DNA from: Heterodera schachtii
Lineage: Eukaryota; Nematoda; Chromadorea; Rhabditida; Heteroderidae
Direction of reading: 5' to 3'
Assembly (NCBI GenBank): GCA_023374025.1
Contig: SIJG01000047.1
Coordinates: 748,743 to 812,742 of the forward strand
DNA: 64,000 bases
Position 1 is the stretch's first letter; every line of letters begins with the position of its first letter. Both the position numbers and the translations under genes were made by a program. The notes under the pieces were generated by a model. The model did not search any database, was not told where the DNA came from, and saw only the letters and a list, made by a program, of their open reading frames with translations. Positions 34,471 to 44,090 of the stretch are shown piece after piece.

Positions 34471-35521
34471 CAGGGCTGTGCGAAAATCACAAAAAAATTT
34501 TTCGTATACGAAAACGAAACGAAAAAGTGCATTTGATACGAAAACGAAACACGAAACGAAAAAAAAATTTTGAAAACCGAAAACGAAACACGAAACGAAA
34601 AAATTTTGACTGACGAAAACGAAACACGAAAACGAAAAAATAACCATTTTCGTACGAAACGAAACGAAAAAACCGAAAATTTTTTGAACTTATTTCAATC
34701 ATAATTAAGAAACATAAAACTTTAAAATTGTATCCTCTAACTGAAGGAATGAAGATCCTAGTAGGTGGAAAAGCTAATGTGGCTCTAGGACAGGGGTGTG
34801 ACCAAAAATTTTTAAAATAAAGAACATCAATGACAAAAAATAAGATTTAGGGTCAAAAAAGGCATTTTGCAAAATTGCTTCAAATCATTTATTTTTACAA
34901 TTTATTCGATAAGAAATGTCAAATATTATGTTTTCAACATCCCATTTTGGATTTTAACAATTTTGGGGAAGAAATTCAAATCGTACATTTCAGTGAAATC
35001 GGGCTGAAAAAACAGATTTTTAACAATTTTTGCGGTATATTTTTTAAAACAGTTGGTGAATGGGAGGTGGGTCCGGCGGCGCCGATAGGCGTCGCCGGGA
35101 AAATTTTTGAAAATTTGAGTGCAATTTCATTGCAGATTTAATAATGAAATCGGTAAAAATGATTTAAAAAAAATCGGTAAAATAAAGTGGGGCATGCGGG
35201 ATCGAACATTAATGCACAGCACAACATAAACCTGCTGTTTTCACCACTAAACTACAATACTTAAATAATAAAACTTATTATTTCTTACCAAAAAAGTCAT
35301 TCTTAAGGGTGTAAATATTTTCGTCTTTTTCGTAAAATATTGCTCTGACGAAAACGAAACGAAAATCCAAAATTTTAAAAACCGAAAACGAAACAGGAAA
35401 CGAAAAACAAAATTTTGAAAACCGAAACCGAAACGAAAAAAGTTTAGCGGACGAAAACGAAACACGAAACTCAAAAAGTGCCGAAAATGTAGGACGAAAC
35501 GAAAACCGACACGAAATTTCG
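34471..35521. mobile_element. hAT-type non-autonomous element, 1.05 kb
   Basis: CAGGGCTG at the left and CAGCCCTG at the right, with near-perfect 8-bp flanks CTGCTGGT / CTGCTGAT (34463-34470, 35522-35529). Both subterminal regions consist of 'acgaaaacgaaac' units in inverted orientation, which gives F/R-rich junk reading frames. The interior holds a GC palindrome at about 35073-35099 and a tRNA-like segment. Confidence 0.8.
35186..35260 (-). pseudogene. tRNA-like segment inside the hAT element
   Basis: On minus, TAGTTTAGTGGTGAAA resembles box A and GTTCGATCC resembles box B at about the right spacing. The T stem does not pair, and the acceptor ends do not match. It is probably a captured tRNA relic. 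Confidence 0.35.
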
Positions 35522-35748
35522 TCCAGCCCTGCTGCTGATGTATCCATCCATAAACTATTTCCTTGTCCTTTCTCTTCCTCCCTCTCATTTTCATATACTA
35601 TTTCACTTATTTTTGTATCCCATCCCATCCGCTGCGCTTATTCTTCTTATTGCCCATTCATTGCCTTCGCAATGATTGCCCCCTTTTTCTTATTGACCTT
35701 TTATTCATTCTTTTTCCCTTTAATGAAGTTTTTGTGTTCGATTTTTTT

Positions 35749-35756
35749 TATAAAAG
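35749..35756 (+). promoter_or_regulatory. TATA box of F-box-like gene 3
   Basis: TATAAAAG lies 98 bp upstream of the ATG at 35847, after a T-run. It is the same octamer as the one in front of the intact SPRY gene. Confidence 0.45.
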
Positions 35757-35846
35757 AATGTGCTCATTCCACATAATTTTTCCACTTTTTGCTAAGCTAC
35801 TTTCAAATCCTTCAAAAACTGTCCTTAATAATTTGCCCTCAACAAA

Positions 35847-37368
35847 ATGGCAGACAATGGAAATGAAGCGGAGGAAGAGATGGCACAAGCACTGTAAAAT
35901 TGAATTAAAATGCCAATTTTCATTTTCAATTTTTAAATTTCGTTTTCTTTTTTTCTTCAGTTTCATCTCCGCCGATTGTTGGCTTTGTGTGTTCGATTTG
36001 CTGCCGCCTTCCCAACTTGGCCTTGGCATTGCACTGATCAGCCACCGATTTGACTATTACGACGATGAACACTTCAAAACACGCAAATGGGCGCTGAAAA
36101 TTATTCATATTGAGAGAACAATTGGAGAGAATGGCACAAAGGAAATGTGCATTGACAGTTTTGATTTGGATGAAAAAGAAGGAATGCAATCGCCAATTCC
36201 GCAAATCCAATTGCCATGCAAAGTGATTGGATTCAGAAGCATCGATATTTTGTAAAATTGGATTACCTAAAAATTGTAACTTTTCCCCATTCATTTTCAG
36301 TTTCATCGACAAAAATGCCATCGCTTTTCTCCGCCGTTTTCGCCAACTTTTCGCCGCCTCTCCAATTCATTTGATCATTTATTCAACCGATGACTGCATT
36401 TCGGAGTTATTTCTGCACAACATTTGGCCAATGCTCCGAAAAAACATTTGTGGGATGTTTTTGTCCGCCAAAATTTTCCGCCGTTTGCGACATTTTGCTC
36501 CATCAATTCTCAACGACAATCCATCGCTTCGTGTTTTCTTTTCTTATTTTGATGAAATCTTCACCGAATTCCCGGCCGATGACAATGCCATGACGTCGTA
36601 TGGACAAGCGGTGGCCAAATGGCTTTGTACTCCCCGTTCGGACGATGTGCCAAAAGTGTTGAAATGCTGCTTTCAGAAGGAAGATGGGAATTTGGCATCA
36701 AAAGTTGATGCATTCAAACCGGTACTTACCATTTTAACTGATTAATCGACTCCACCTAATTTACAACTATAAGCTTTTTAGAAATTATTTGAAAATTTAA
36801 CATTTTCTAGTTCGCTGGTAATTCTTTGAATCTTTATTTCAAGTTTGGGGCCAAGGTGTCAAAACTTCCGGTTTTAGCATGGGCTGGGATTTTTCCAATT
36901 CCAAAAGATAAGTACATAAGCCTTCAAAGCGGTGCTTACCATAATTATATGTATTTTTAAATTTTACGAAGTTTCAGGCTTTTGCTTCGGCTTCTGCTTC
37001 CGTCAATTTCATTGTTGTCATTTCGTTTCTTCGGTCGTCTTTTGCTGCCTCCGTTGTGCCATTTGAACTGATCAACGAAAAGACAGGGGAACAATTGGCT
37101 TTGAAAAGGGCTAACAATAGCGATCATTTTCTGTTGATCCGTTGTCCAATTGAGCGATTGCGAGCAAATGGGCGAAATGGGAAAAGGAAGCGATTGGCTG
37201 GCAAATTTATGAGCAATGGAATCGAATTAACATTCAAGTGTATCATAAGGAGGAAATCGGGGACGGGTCAGCAAATATTACTCAAAAATTATTCAATTTA
37301 TTTATGTTTCAATTTTTAGGCTTCTCGACGAAATTCCCGGCCCAAGTGACAAGCAGCAGCAGAAGTGA
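35847..37368 (+). pseudogene. F-box-like family gene 3 (one C-terminal frameshift)
   Basis: Exons 35847-35893, 35961-36251, 36301-36721, 36978-37266 and 37320-37368 all have GT-AG introns. It reads MADNGNEAEEEMAQALFISA, DCWLCVFDLLPPSQLGLG, ISHRFDYYDDEHFKTRKWAL (F-box-like), IDKNAIAFLRRFRQLFAASP, PADDNAMTSYGQAVAKWL and VPKVLKCCF, then ASASVNFIVVISF and FELINEKTGEQLALKR. The frame is intact through three and a half exons. Then a 1-nt deletion near 37155, compared with relatives, turns CPIARDESKW into CPIERLRANG. From there the protein reads out of frame. The last exon (LLDEIPGPSDKQQQK) would otherwise finish it. It is the least damaged member here. It could still give a stable protein with an altered tail, or the deletion may need resequencing. 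Confidence 0.75.
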
Positions 37369-37801
37369 ACGAATGAATTGTTAAGAAGTGATCGATCAAC
37401 ATAATTTTTTGAGTTGAAAAATGAATTTGTTGCGTTTTGATGAAAAAAAAAAACGAGTTGGGGTAAAAACGAGTTGGGTTTTTACCGAAATAAAGCCCAA
37501 AATTTTGAGTGTTCAGCAGATGTCATCGAAACTCTCTCAGTTCCTTCTCTTCACATATCATTTAGGGTTTTTCTAAACTTCTGCATTTTGAGAGCATATT
37601 TCGGTCATTTTTGGCAAATTTTCATAAGAAAAATGCGAAAAATACACCCCTAAGGACCGACTTTTTGGAATTTTTTAAAAAACACACCCTTAAAAATCGA
37701 AAAAATTATATAAATTTTTATAAGAACTTTTGTAAAAAAATATTTACATAAATAAAAATAATTTTGGTAATACTATGGTACCCCCCCCCCCTTTTTGACG
37801 A

Positions 37802-38195
37802 AAATTTTTTTTGTTCTGAAAAGTCTTAGAAACATGTTTATGGGGGGTTTTCAGGGTCGCTGATCATGAATATGACCTTCATTGGACCAATTTCGAATCC
37901 CGGACCCGAATTCCAACAAAAAGTCTAAAACTCAAAATTTTCAAAATTCTCACTTTAGTTCCTAAATTGATTAAAACATGCTAAATTTGGTCACAAACCA
38001 TTGGAATATCAAAGAATGGTCATTCTGTACAGCTACGAACATAAAAGTGAATTTTCAAAATTTTGAGTTTTCGACTTTTTTCGAATTCGGGTCCGGGATC
38101 CCGAATTGGTTGAAACGGATGCCATATTCGTAATCAGCGACCTCGAAAACCGCCCATAAACATGTTTCCAAGACTTTTCAGAACAAAAAAAATTT
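37802..38195. repeat. Foldback repeat with the gtgatcagc-type module
   Basis: Left arm 37802-37950 ('ttgttctgaaaagtctta.aaacatgtttatggg', 'gggtcgctgatca', 'cccggacccgaattc') is inverted at 38040-38195. Related half-copies stand at 3351, 15120, 18572, 20366 and 25870. Confidence 0.7.
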
Positions 38196-38365
38196 TCATA
38201 ATTTATACACAACTTTTGGCATTTTTTGAGGGTTAAACTTCATTTTTGGCTGTTTTTTAAGGCATATTTTAGTGCATATTTGGACATTTTTCGGGTTTTT
38301 AGAGCATATTTGGGGGATTTTAAGTGCATATTTTATGCGCATATTTGGCATTTTTTTGTGCATAC

Positions 38366-38425
38366 CAGGGATGGCACGGAATTCCGACTTCCGAAATTTT
38401 TTGGTGCCTCGGAATTCCATCCCTG
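38366..38425. mobile_element. 60-bp hAT-type MITE, TSD GTGCATAC
   Basis: CAGGGATGGcacGGAATTCC and its inverse with a few spacer bases, flanked by a perfect 8-bp duplication GTGCATAC (38358-38365 and 38426-38433). It is essentially two terminal repeats joined. It has inserted in a noncoding stretch of repeated 'gcatattt' units. Confidence 0.85.
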
Positions 38426-39318
38426 GTGCATACAACTTATTCCTATTATAATGATCAACATGGATTTTTTTTAAATCATTTAAATTCGGACACCCCAAAA
38501 ATCACTGAGAAATAAAGCCCAAATTTATACTAAAGAAATTGCACAACAACAAAAAAAAACAAGAAAATAAATGTTTATACAATTGGAATGAAAGAATTAA
38601 AAGGCATTTCTGATTGAGAGAAAGTAAGCACAACAAATTGAGACCGGTCATTTCTCAAATATAATTAATTTCCGTTGCTTTGATCCGCTTCGTCGTCTTC
38701 TTCTTCCGCTGGTGGCGACAAAGGCCTAAATAATTTTTCTTTATTATTTTACGACAATCAAAAATTGCTGTTGCTGTTCACCCAATGCACTGATTTCTAT
38801 CCCACGACAACTCAAACCGGATATTGTTCAAATTAGCACCTGAATAATTGGCATGCCGCAGACCAAACCTGATATAGTTAAAATTGGCACCCGAATTTTC
38901 GCGGTCTTTCCACTTAACTGGCGCCGTCTCCCCAATTGGGCATCGTTTCAATAGCCAATTATACAATGATCCATCATTGTATTCTTCGCTATATTTCAAT
39001 GTCAGCTTTTCTTTCGTCCGTCCATTCACCAATTCAAATTGTTCAATTGACGTTGGTTCCATATGAAAATAAAGTTGAATATTGTAACTGACAGAAGTGG
39101 TGGCACGGCGAAATGTCTAAACAAAAATTGGTAAAACAATTTATAGAAAACATGGCGAGACACCTCTTTGAAGTTGTTGACCCATTCCAGTTTCAGTGGA
39201 CCCACATAACCATTGCGATACAATCGCTTCGGTTGGCCGTTTTTTGTCGGCACTTCTGTCCCAAGTTTGCTTGATGGAACTCAGAAATTCAATGACGGAA
39301 TGGCCAATGTAACTGAAG

Positions 39319-40978
39319 ATTTGGGCGTAAAAAACGCATAGACGGATGTTGTAGAGCTCAAAAAGAGCTTTCGAATGAGCTATTGATTTTCTGGAGAAGT
39401 CAAGTTATAAGTTTTTTTCAATTTTTTGAAATTTAAGTACTGATCCTCAGGGGTCATATGGGAGGGAGGTTTGGGGTTCGAGCCCGCTTGGCTGCGGATC
39501 ATTTCTATGGCAATGAGTTATTTTGCAACGCATAACATTAATTGTTAACAGGATAATAATGGGCAATTTGTGCCAACATATTATCGAATGCTTCGATTGT
39601 CTTTTTCCCATGCATCTGTCTCCACTGGAATTCATCAAGATGCGTTTCCAACAATTCGGCAGTTGTGCCACTCATTTCTTTGTTTTTTTCTTAGCATTCT
39701 TCCAGAACAACTCCACAGCATTTGTACATGCGCCAGTATTAGGGTCCACAAAATTCTCTGTATGATTAACCCACAAATGCTGGTATGGCGGCATTGGGAT
39801 GGTGGGAATGTTGATGATGTGGCTGCGTTGGCGTGCATTGTCAACGTACATTGCAGCAGAATCCGAGTGAATGATTGTTCCACCACGAACATATTGGCGG
39901 ATAATTGGGAATAGGGTTGCCTGGGTTCTGTCGTGGACAAACCGAAGAACACCAACTTTTTGTTCAACGTCATACATCCCAAATACCCATCTATTGGGTA
40001 CAATTCGTCCACGATTGTACTTTCTCTTACACATAAGAGATTCGTCTACAAAAAATCATGGGAAAGCCCATTTAGTTTATTTATTACCGATTTGAACCAC
40101 TCGTTCCGGCCCACCCAAATTAATTCGGTGTTCGACAAGCCAACGCGAACAAATGTCACGCATGAAACTTGACCAATCGCACACTGTGTGTGATGCCATC
40201 TCGCAAAGAGATTCTTGGCATGAAGATGAGACACCATGTGCCCAAAGGTATAAAAAAAGTATGAATTTTTGTGGTGGCAAGTTGCTGTTCTCCAAAAAAA
40301 ACCTAAAATAAATCTCAAATCTCTCTCCTAATCGCTATGGACACCTTTACGAATAGATTCTTTCTTGCTTTTGTGGCTTGGGCAACGCCACACTTTCTCG
40401 TCACCCCCACTCCGTCGGCTTCTTCCAGTCTTAATCTCAGTCATCTCTCTCTGGCAAGCAACCAACGGACATCGAGGTGCTAACGATCGGAGAATTTGAC
40501 GCTCACGGAGAAATTGTATAGCCGATTCACTCGAATTAAGATGAAGGTTAATAAGGTCAATAAGATGCATTTTAGTTCTCAATAAATCAGTTGATTTGGA
40601 ACAATTTTTGATTTGATTTGGCAATAAGTAAAGCACTCAATGGATGCACATCCCAATCAACAAATTACATGTTCACGTTTCATCACTTTTGTTTACCTTT
40701 TATTTTCATACGAAAACAACTTTTGGCATTATTCAATCCCAGCTTTCAAAATAAACATTACATATGACTCAAATAACAACTCATTGCCATAGAAATGATC
40801 CGCAGCCAAGCGGGCTCGAACCCCAAACCTCCCTCCCATATGACCCCTGAGGATCAGTAATTAAATTTCAAAAAATTGTAAAAAACTTATAACTTGACTT
40901 CTCCAGAAAATCAATAGCTCATTCGAAAGCTCTTTTTGAGCTCTACAACATCCGTCTATGCGTTTTTTACGCCCAAAT
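39319..40978 (-). mobile_element. Merlin (IS1595/ISXO2-like) DNA transposon
   Basis: An element of about 1.66 kb with inverted arms of about 200 bp (39319-39523 and 40766-40978). The outer tip is ATTTGGGCGTAAAAAACGC. The arms include 'gagctcaaaaagagctttcg' and a 'ggggttcgagcccgcttgg' block. A transposase of the IS1595/ISXO2 DDE class fills the middle on minus. The 8-9 bp duplication expected for Merlin is not visible at these tips, so the edges are eroded or misjudged. It lies between the first exon pair and the third exon of F-box-like gene 5. Its right end abuts the 'cttcag' acceptor of that gene. Confidence 0.8.
39538..40636 (-). pseudogene. Merlin transposase (DDE, ISXO2-like), frameshifted
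   Basis: N-terminal part (40636 to about 40340): AIQFLRERQILRSLAPRCPL with a Cys/His cluster, VWRCPSHKSKKESIRKG. Middle (about 40295-40088): LYLWAHGVSSSCQESL, HTVCDWSSFMRDICSRWL, ending VVQI. A 42-nt GT-AG intron (40087-40046) joins to DESLMCKRKYNRGRIVPNRW. The catalytic triad is visible: Asp of IDESLM (at the splice junction), Asp of IHSDSAAMY and Glu of TNAVELFW, with the diagnostic VNHTENFVDPNTGACTN block. Two frame changes remain: one near 40300 in a T8 run, and one at the A7 run (39683-39689). The latter puts the last 50 residues (MSGTTAELLETHLDEFQW) in the -1 frame. It is probably inactive. Confidence 0.75.
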
Positions 40979-41284
40979 TAATTTTTTTAAATTTTGGAAA
41001 AAATCAAGTACTTGATGAAAAATCATAGATAAAATCAATGATTTTGCAAAATCTGAGCTCGGATTCGTAATCAGCACATTTTTTTCACCCTAGGGAAAAT
41101 TAAAATAAAATTTTTAAATTTATTTTCCGGCGGGACCACAATTCTGCAGTATTACCCCATTTTGAGTCCGAGTTGGGCATGGTCAAAGGATGGGAGAATG
41201 TCCATCCACACGTCGCTACAAATCCAACTGAAATGCGTAAAAACAGCTTGAAAATTTGCAATTAAAAAAAAATTCCTACCGTCT

Positions 41285-41400
41285 GTTCATTTTGCGCTAT
41301 TCTGCATCATGTTGGCCCCGCGAGACTGGAGAACACTTTGCTCGAATACAATGGCCTAAACCAAATGGCACAATTTAATTCGGTGAAAAGGAAAATTTAG
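41285..41400 (+). pseudogene. Ankyrin-like fragment
   Basis: PARLENTLLEYNG on plus, followed by 'ggcctaaa.caaatgg...aatttaatt.ggtgaaaag', matches the minus strand of 16050-16130 (PAGLENIFSLLLSV and its following intron-like sequence). It overlaps exon 1 of F-box-like gene 5 on the other strand. Short and uncertain. Confidence 0.35.
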
Positions 41401-41438
41401 CAATGGCAAATGCCATTGATTCAATGGCTTACACTTAC

Positions 41439-42251
41439 CCAATCGAATTGTTGAAGCCACGCAAATTTAAAAACACATTTTTCAAATTGGCATCCGAATT
41501 TTCGTCGTTTTCCCACTGAACCGCCGCCGTCTCCCCAATAATTGGGCATCGCTTAAGCAGCCAAAAAATTGATCCATCCTTCATCAGTATCAGCTTTTCA
41601 TTGGTCCGTTCATTCACCAATTCAAATGGCTCAATTGTTGGCGTTGTTGTTGACACATTGACATCGAAACGAATTTTGTAGCGGGAAGAAACGGTGGCAC
41701 GGAGAAATGCCTAAACACAAAAGAAGAGTTAGTAGTAAATCAAAGGCAAAATCAATCAATCAGTCAGTCGTTTAATGAAAATGTGATCACACACCTCCTT
41801 GAAATTGTTGATCCATTCAAGATTTTGAGGATGATAATGATCAGAGCAGCACAATCGCTTTGGTTGGCCATCTTTTCTCGGAGTGTGCAGCCATTTTGAC
41901 AACGCTTGGCCAGCCGATGTTGCAGCATTTGGCCAATCAAAAGCAGCAGCACCAGCAGCAATTACACCGCCGGGAAACAGACGACCAAAATTGATTGAAA
42001 TAAGGTTGCGATCAGAGAGAATTGTTCAAGAAATGTGGCGACGCAAATTGGCCAAGTGATCGGCATCGGCAAATTGCAAATGGCGAATGTTTGACGCAAA
42101 AATTGGCCAAATTTGACGGACAAAACAATTCCAAATCGGCTGGACGTCTTCAGTTTTTTATGCCCACACATTCAAATTCAATTTGGTTCCCGATCTGCCA
42201 AAAATTTGCCGATTGGAACGAAGAAATTCGAGCACAGAATGATCAATGTAC
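41439..42251 (-). pseudogene. F-box-like family gene 4 (stops in exon, N-terminus missing)
   Basis: Exon 42251-41795 on minus reads YIDHSVLEFLRSNRQIFGRS, a stop after NLNVWA, VQPIWNCFVRQIWPIFASNI, RHLQFADADHLANLRRHIS then a second stop, and then WPNAATSAGQALSKWLHTPR KDGQPKRL and LEWINNFKE. Exon 41710-41439 reads AFLRATVSSRYKIRFDVNVS, FELVNERTNEKLILMKDGS, WLLKRCPIIGETAAVQW. It ends at a strong ATTGG|GTAAGTG donor, but no PLSPPAEE-type last exon was found before 41300. The N-terminal F-box-like exon is also absent. It has the same subfamily and strand as gene 5. Confidence 0.7.
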
Positions 42252-42377
42252 CTGAAAAGGAATGATTTATGTGGAATAAGTGCTTGTATATAAAATTGTT
42301 GTTTTGTTGCAGTGATCACAATTGTATTATATGTATATATGCCCAAAATGAGATTCATAAATACCGCCCTCCTCATC

Positions 42378-42775
42378 AAACACATTCATTTTTTCGCCTC
42401 TTTTTCTTTACCATTCATTCATTATTTTTATTCCGTGGTTGGTCGACCGACGAAAAGTGCAAAATTTGCGAAATTTTTGACTAAATTTAGACGCAACCAA
42501 ATTGCACAATCTAGGTATCATACGATAGCCCTTGATTTGCGTTATTAGCTTGCTAAAGTCAAAAAAATTTATTAGTTTTTAAAAGTTATGACAATTTTTC
42601 CAGTTTTTTTTTGCTTAAACTTTTGAAAAACATAATAAAATTTTTGAAATTTGGCAAGCTAATAAAGCAATTCAAGGGCTTTCGTATGATACCAAGATTG
42701 TGCAATTTGCTTCAAACGCATTCATTTTTTCGCCTCTTTATCTTTATCATTCGTTCATTATTTTTATTACTTTTG
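42378..42775. repeat. Foldback flanked by a direct repeat of about 58 bp
   Basis: An inverted pair (42488-42560 / 42640-42715, 'tatcatacgatagccctt' against 'agggctttcgtatgata') lies between direct copies of 'cattcattttttcgcctctt...cattattttta' (42382-42436 and 42719-42775). A further half-motif follows at 42835-42900. A 58-bp duplication is too long for a normal transposon target site. Bases 42900-43360 hold nothing I recognise. Confidence 0.7.
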
Positions 42776-43365
42776 CATTTAACCAATAAATTATATTCCC
42801 TCGGACAAATTTTTTGAAATTTAGGTGAGATAATAGAGCAGTGTTAAGGCTATCGCATGATACCAAGAATGTCTAATTTAGTTGACTTTGACAAAAGTTA
42901 TTGCCAGTTTTTTGTTGAAAATTTCCATTTGATGGCTTTTTTATAACGGCTCAGCACCATCACGTAATTGCTAATTTTCACCAAAAAATGGCCAATTTTT
43001 GTGCCTTTAAGCCAATTTTTTAAGAAAATTTAGGATTTTTGGGGTCCGCGGTGCCGCTATTTTTGCATTTCACTGACAAAACATTATTTGTAATATTCGT
43101 AGAATTGAATTCATTGCGAATTCTAAGATTCCCATATTTTGGCACTTTTACGATTCAAATCGTGCCGTTTCCCCAAAAAGTGTCATTTATTTCGTAACAA
43201 AATGTTATTTGGACGCGTAAAACAGATAAGAACCTCAAAAGCTCGAGGCCAAAAGGGTTATAAACTTGTCATTTTATGGTTGTGAAACTCAATAAAACCC
43301 CGTAAAAATGGCATTATTTATTAATTAATTTAATTATTTTTTTTACCAATTTTTACACATTTTAG

Positions 43366-43658
43366 GCATTTTCCTCGGCTTCATCTCCTGTCAATTTCAT
43401 TGTTTCCATTTGGTTTGTTCCGTCGCCTTTGCCTATTCCCGTTGTGCCATTTGCGATGACCAACAAATTTACTCGGGAACAATTGATGTTGAAGGAAATT
43501 GAAGACAAAAGCCGTCGTTTTCTGCTGAACCGATGTCCAATTGTGCGTGACGCGGACAAATGGGCGAAATGGGAAAAGGAGGCGCTTGGCTGGCATATTC
43601 GTGATCAGTGGAATCAATTGCGCATTTACATAACTGGTTTTGACCAAATCGGAGACGG
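43366..43658 (+). pseudogene. F-box-like family gene 6, orphan fourth exon
   Basis: One clean exon: acceptor TTTTAG, then FSSASSPVNFIVSIWF, VVPFAMTNKFTREQLMLKEI, SRRFLLNRCPIVRDADKWAK WEKEALGWHIRDQWNQLRIY, ending at GACGG|GTCAGTG. No stop or frameshift. The exons before and after are missing: upstream is repeat DNA and downstream the dispersed repeat begins at about 43697. It is therefore a solo exon left by rearrangement. Confidence 0.75.
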
Positions 43659-43696
43659 GTCAGTGAATGAATGCTTATTCAAAAATTCAAATTTAT

Positions 43697-43970
43697 AAAC
43701 ATATTTATTTTGGTATTAAAATAAGACATTATAGAAATTTTTGAAAAAAATTATTTTAAAAACACAATGATTAGAACTAACCAAAAATTTTTAATTTTTG
43801 ACCAAAATAAAATTTTCCAAAAATTAGAGACTTTCAGAATACTAATAAAAAAACATTATTAAAAAATATTAATGGAAACTCATATCTTCATATTTAATTA
43901 AAATGTGTTGAATTTTAATGATTCAAGCTTTAAGTCCGGAAAAAATTTCCGAATAATCAAATAATTTACG
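43697..43970. repeat. Dispersed AT-rich repeat, short copy
   Basis: It matches the two ends of 10885-11880 without the roughly 700 bp between. It follows the orphan F-box-like exon directly, as the long copy follows the family B array. Confidence 0.6.
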
Positions 43971-43984
43971 GTAAGTCTATATTT

Positions 43985-44090
43985 GCGCCTCCACTTTTGC
44001 GCCTCCAACATTTGCGCCACCACATTTGTGCCTCCATATTTGCGGCTCCACATTTGCGCCTCTACATTTGCGCCCCCAACATTTACACTT
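43985..44090 (+). repeat. Minisatellite, 'catttgcgcctcca' units
   Basis: About seven imperfect units of 14-16 bp (tttgcgcctccac, tttgcgccaccac, tttgtgcctccat, tttgcggctccac and so on). The boundaries are soft. No reading frame gives a convincing repeat protein. Confidence 0.75.

Larger units (their letters stand above)
38665..41290 (-). pseudogene. F-box-like family gene 5, interrupted by Merlin
   Basis: It belongs to a second subfamily. Exon 1 (41290-41280) reads MNRR and joins at 41227 to WICSDVWMDILPSFDHAQLG, then LKM, the usual start of this group, which ends at about 41157. The Merlin element fills 39319-40978. Then exon 39312-39164 reads YIGHSVIEFLSSIKQTW joined by deletion to TKNGQPKRLYRNGYVGPLKL EWVNNFKE in another frame. 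Exon 39116-38782 reads TFRRATTSVSYNIQLYFHME and FELVNGRTKEKLTLK, WLLKRCPIGETAPVKW. Last exon 38725-38665 reads PLSPPAEEEDDEADQSNGN-stop. About 150 central residues are missing. The third block contains an internal repeat (SGANFNYIRFGL / SGANLNNIRFEL). Confidence 0.7.

Noticed and set aside
34381..35628. Several F/R-rich frames of 70-116 codons
   Set aside because: They come from 'acgaaaacgaaac' repeats in the hAT-type element and nearby CT-rich DNA, with no protein features.
39683..39689. Programmed -1 frameshift in the Merlin transposase
   Set aside because: The A7 run is suggestive, but the codon phase does not give the classical slippery heptamer and another frame change exists upstream, so decay is simpler.
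43985..44090. CRISPR-like array
   Set aside because: The units are contiguous and imperfect with no unique spacers, so it is a minisatellite; the host is also eukaryotic.
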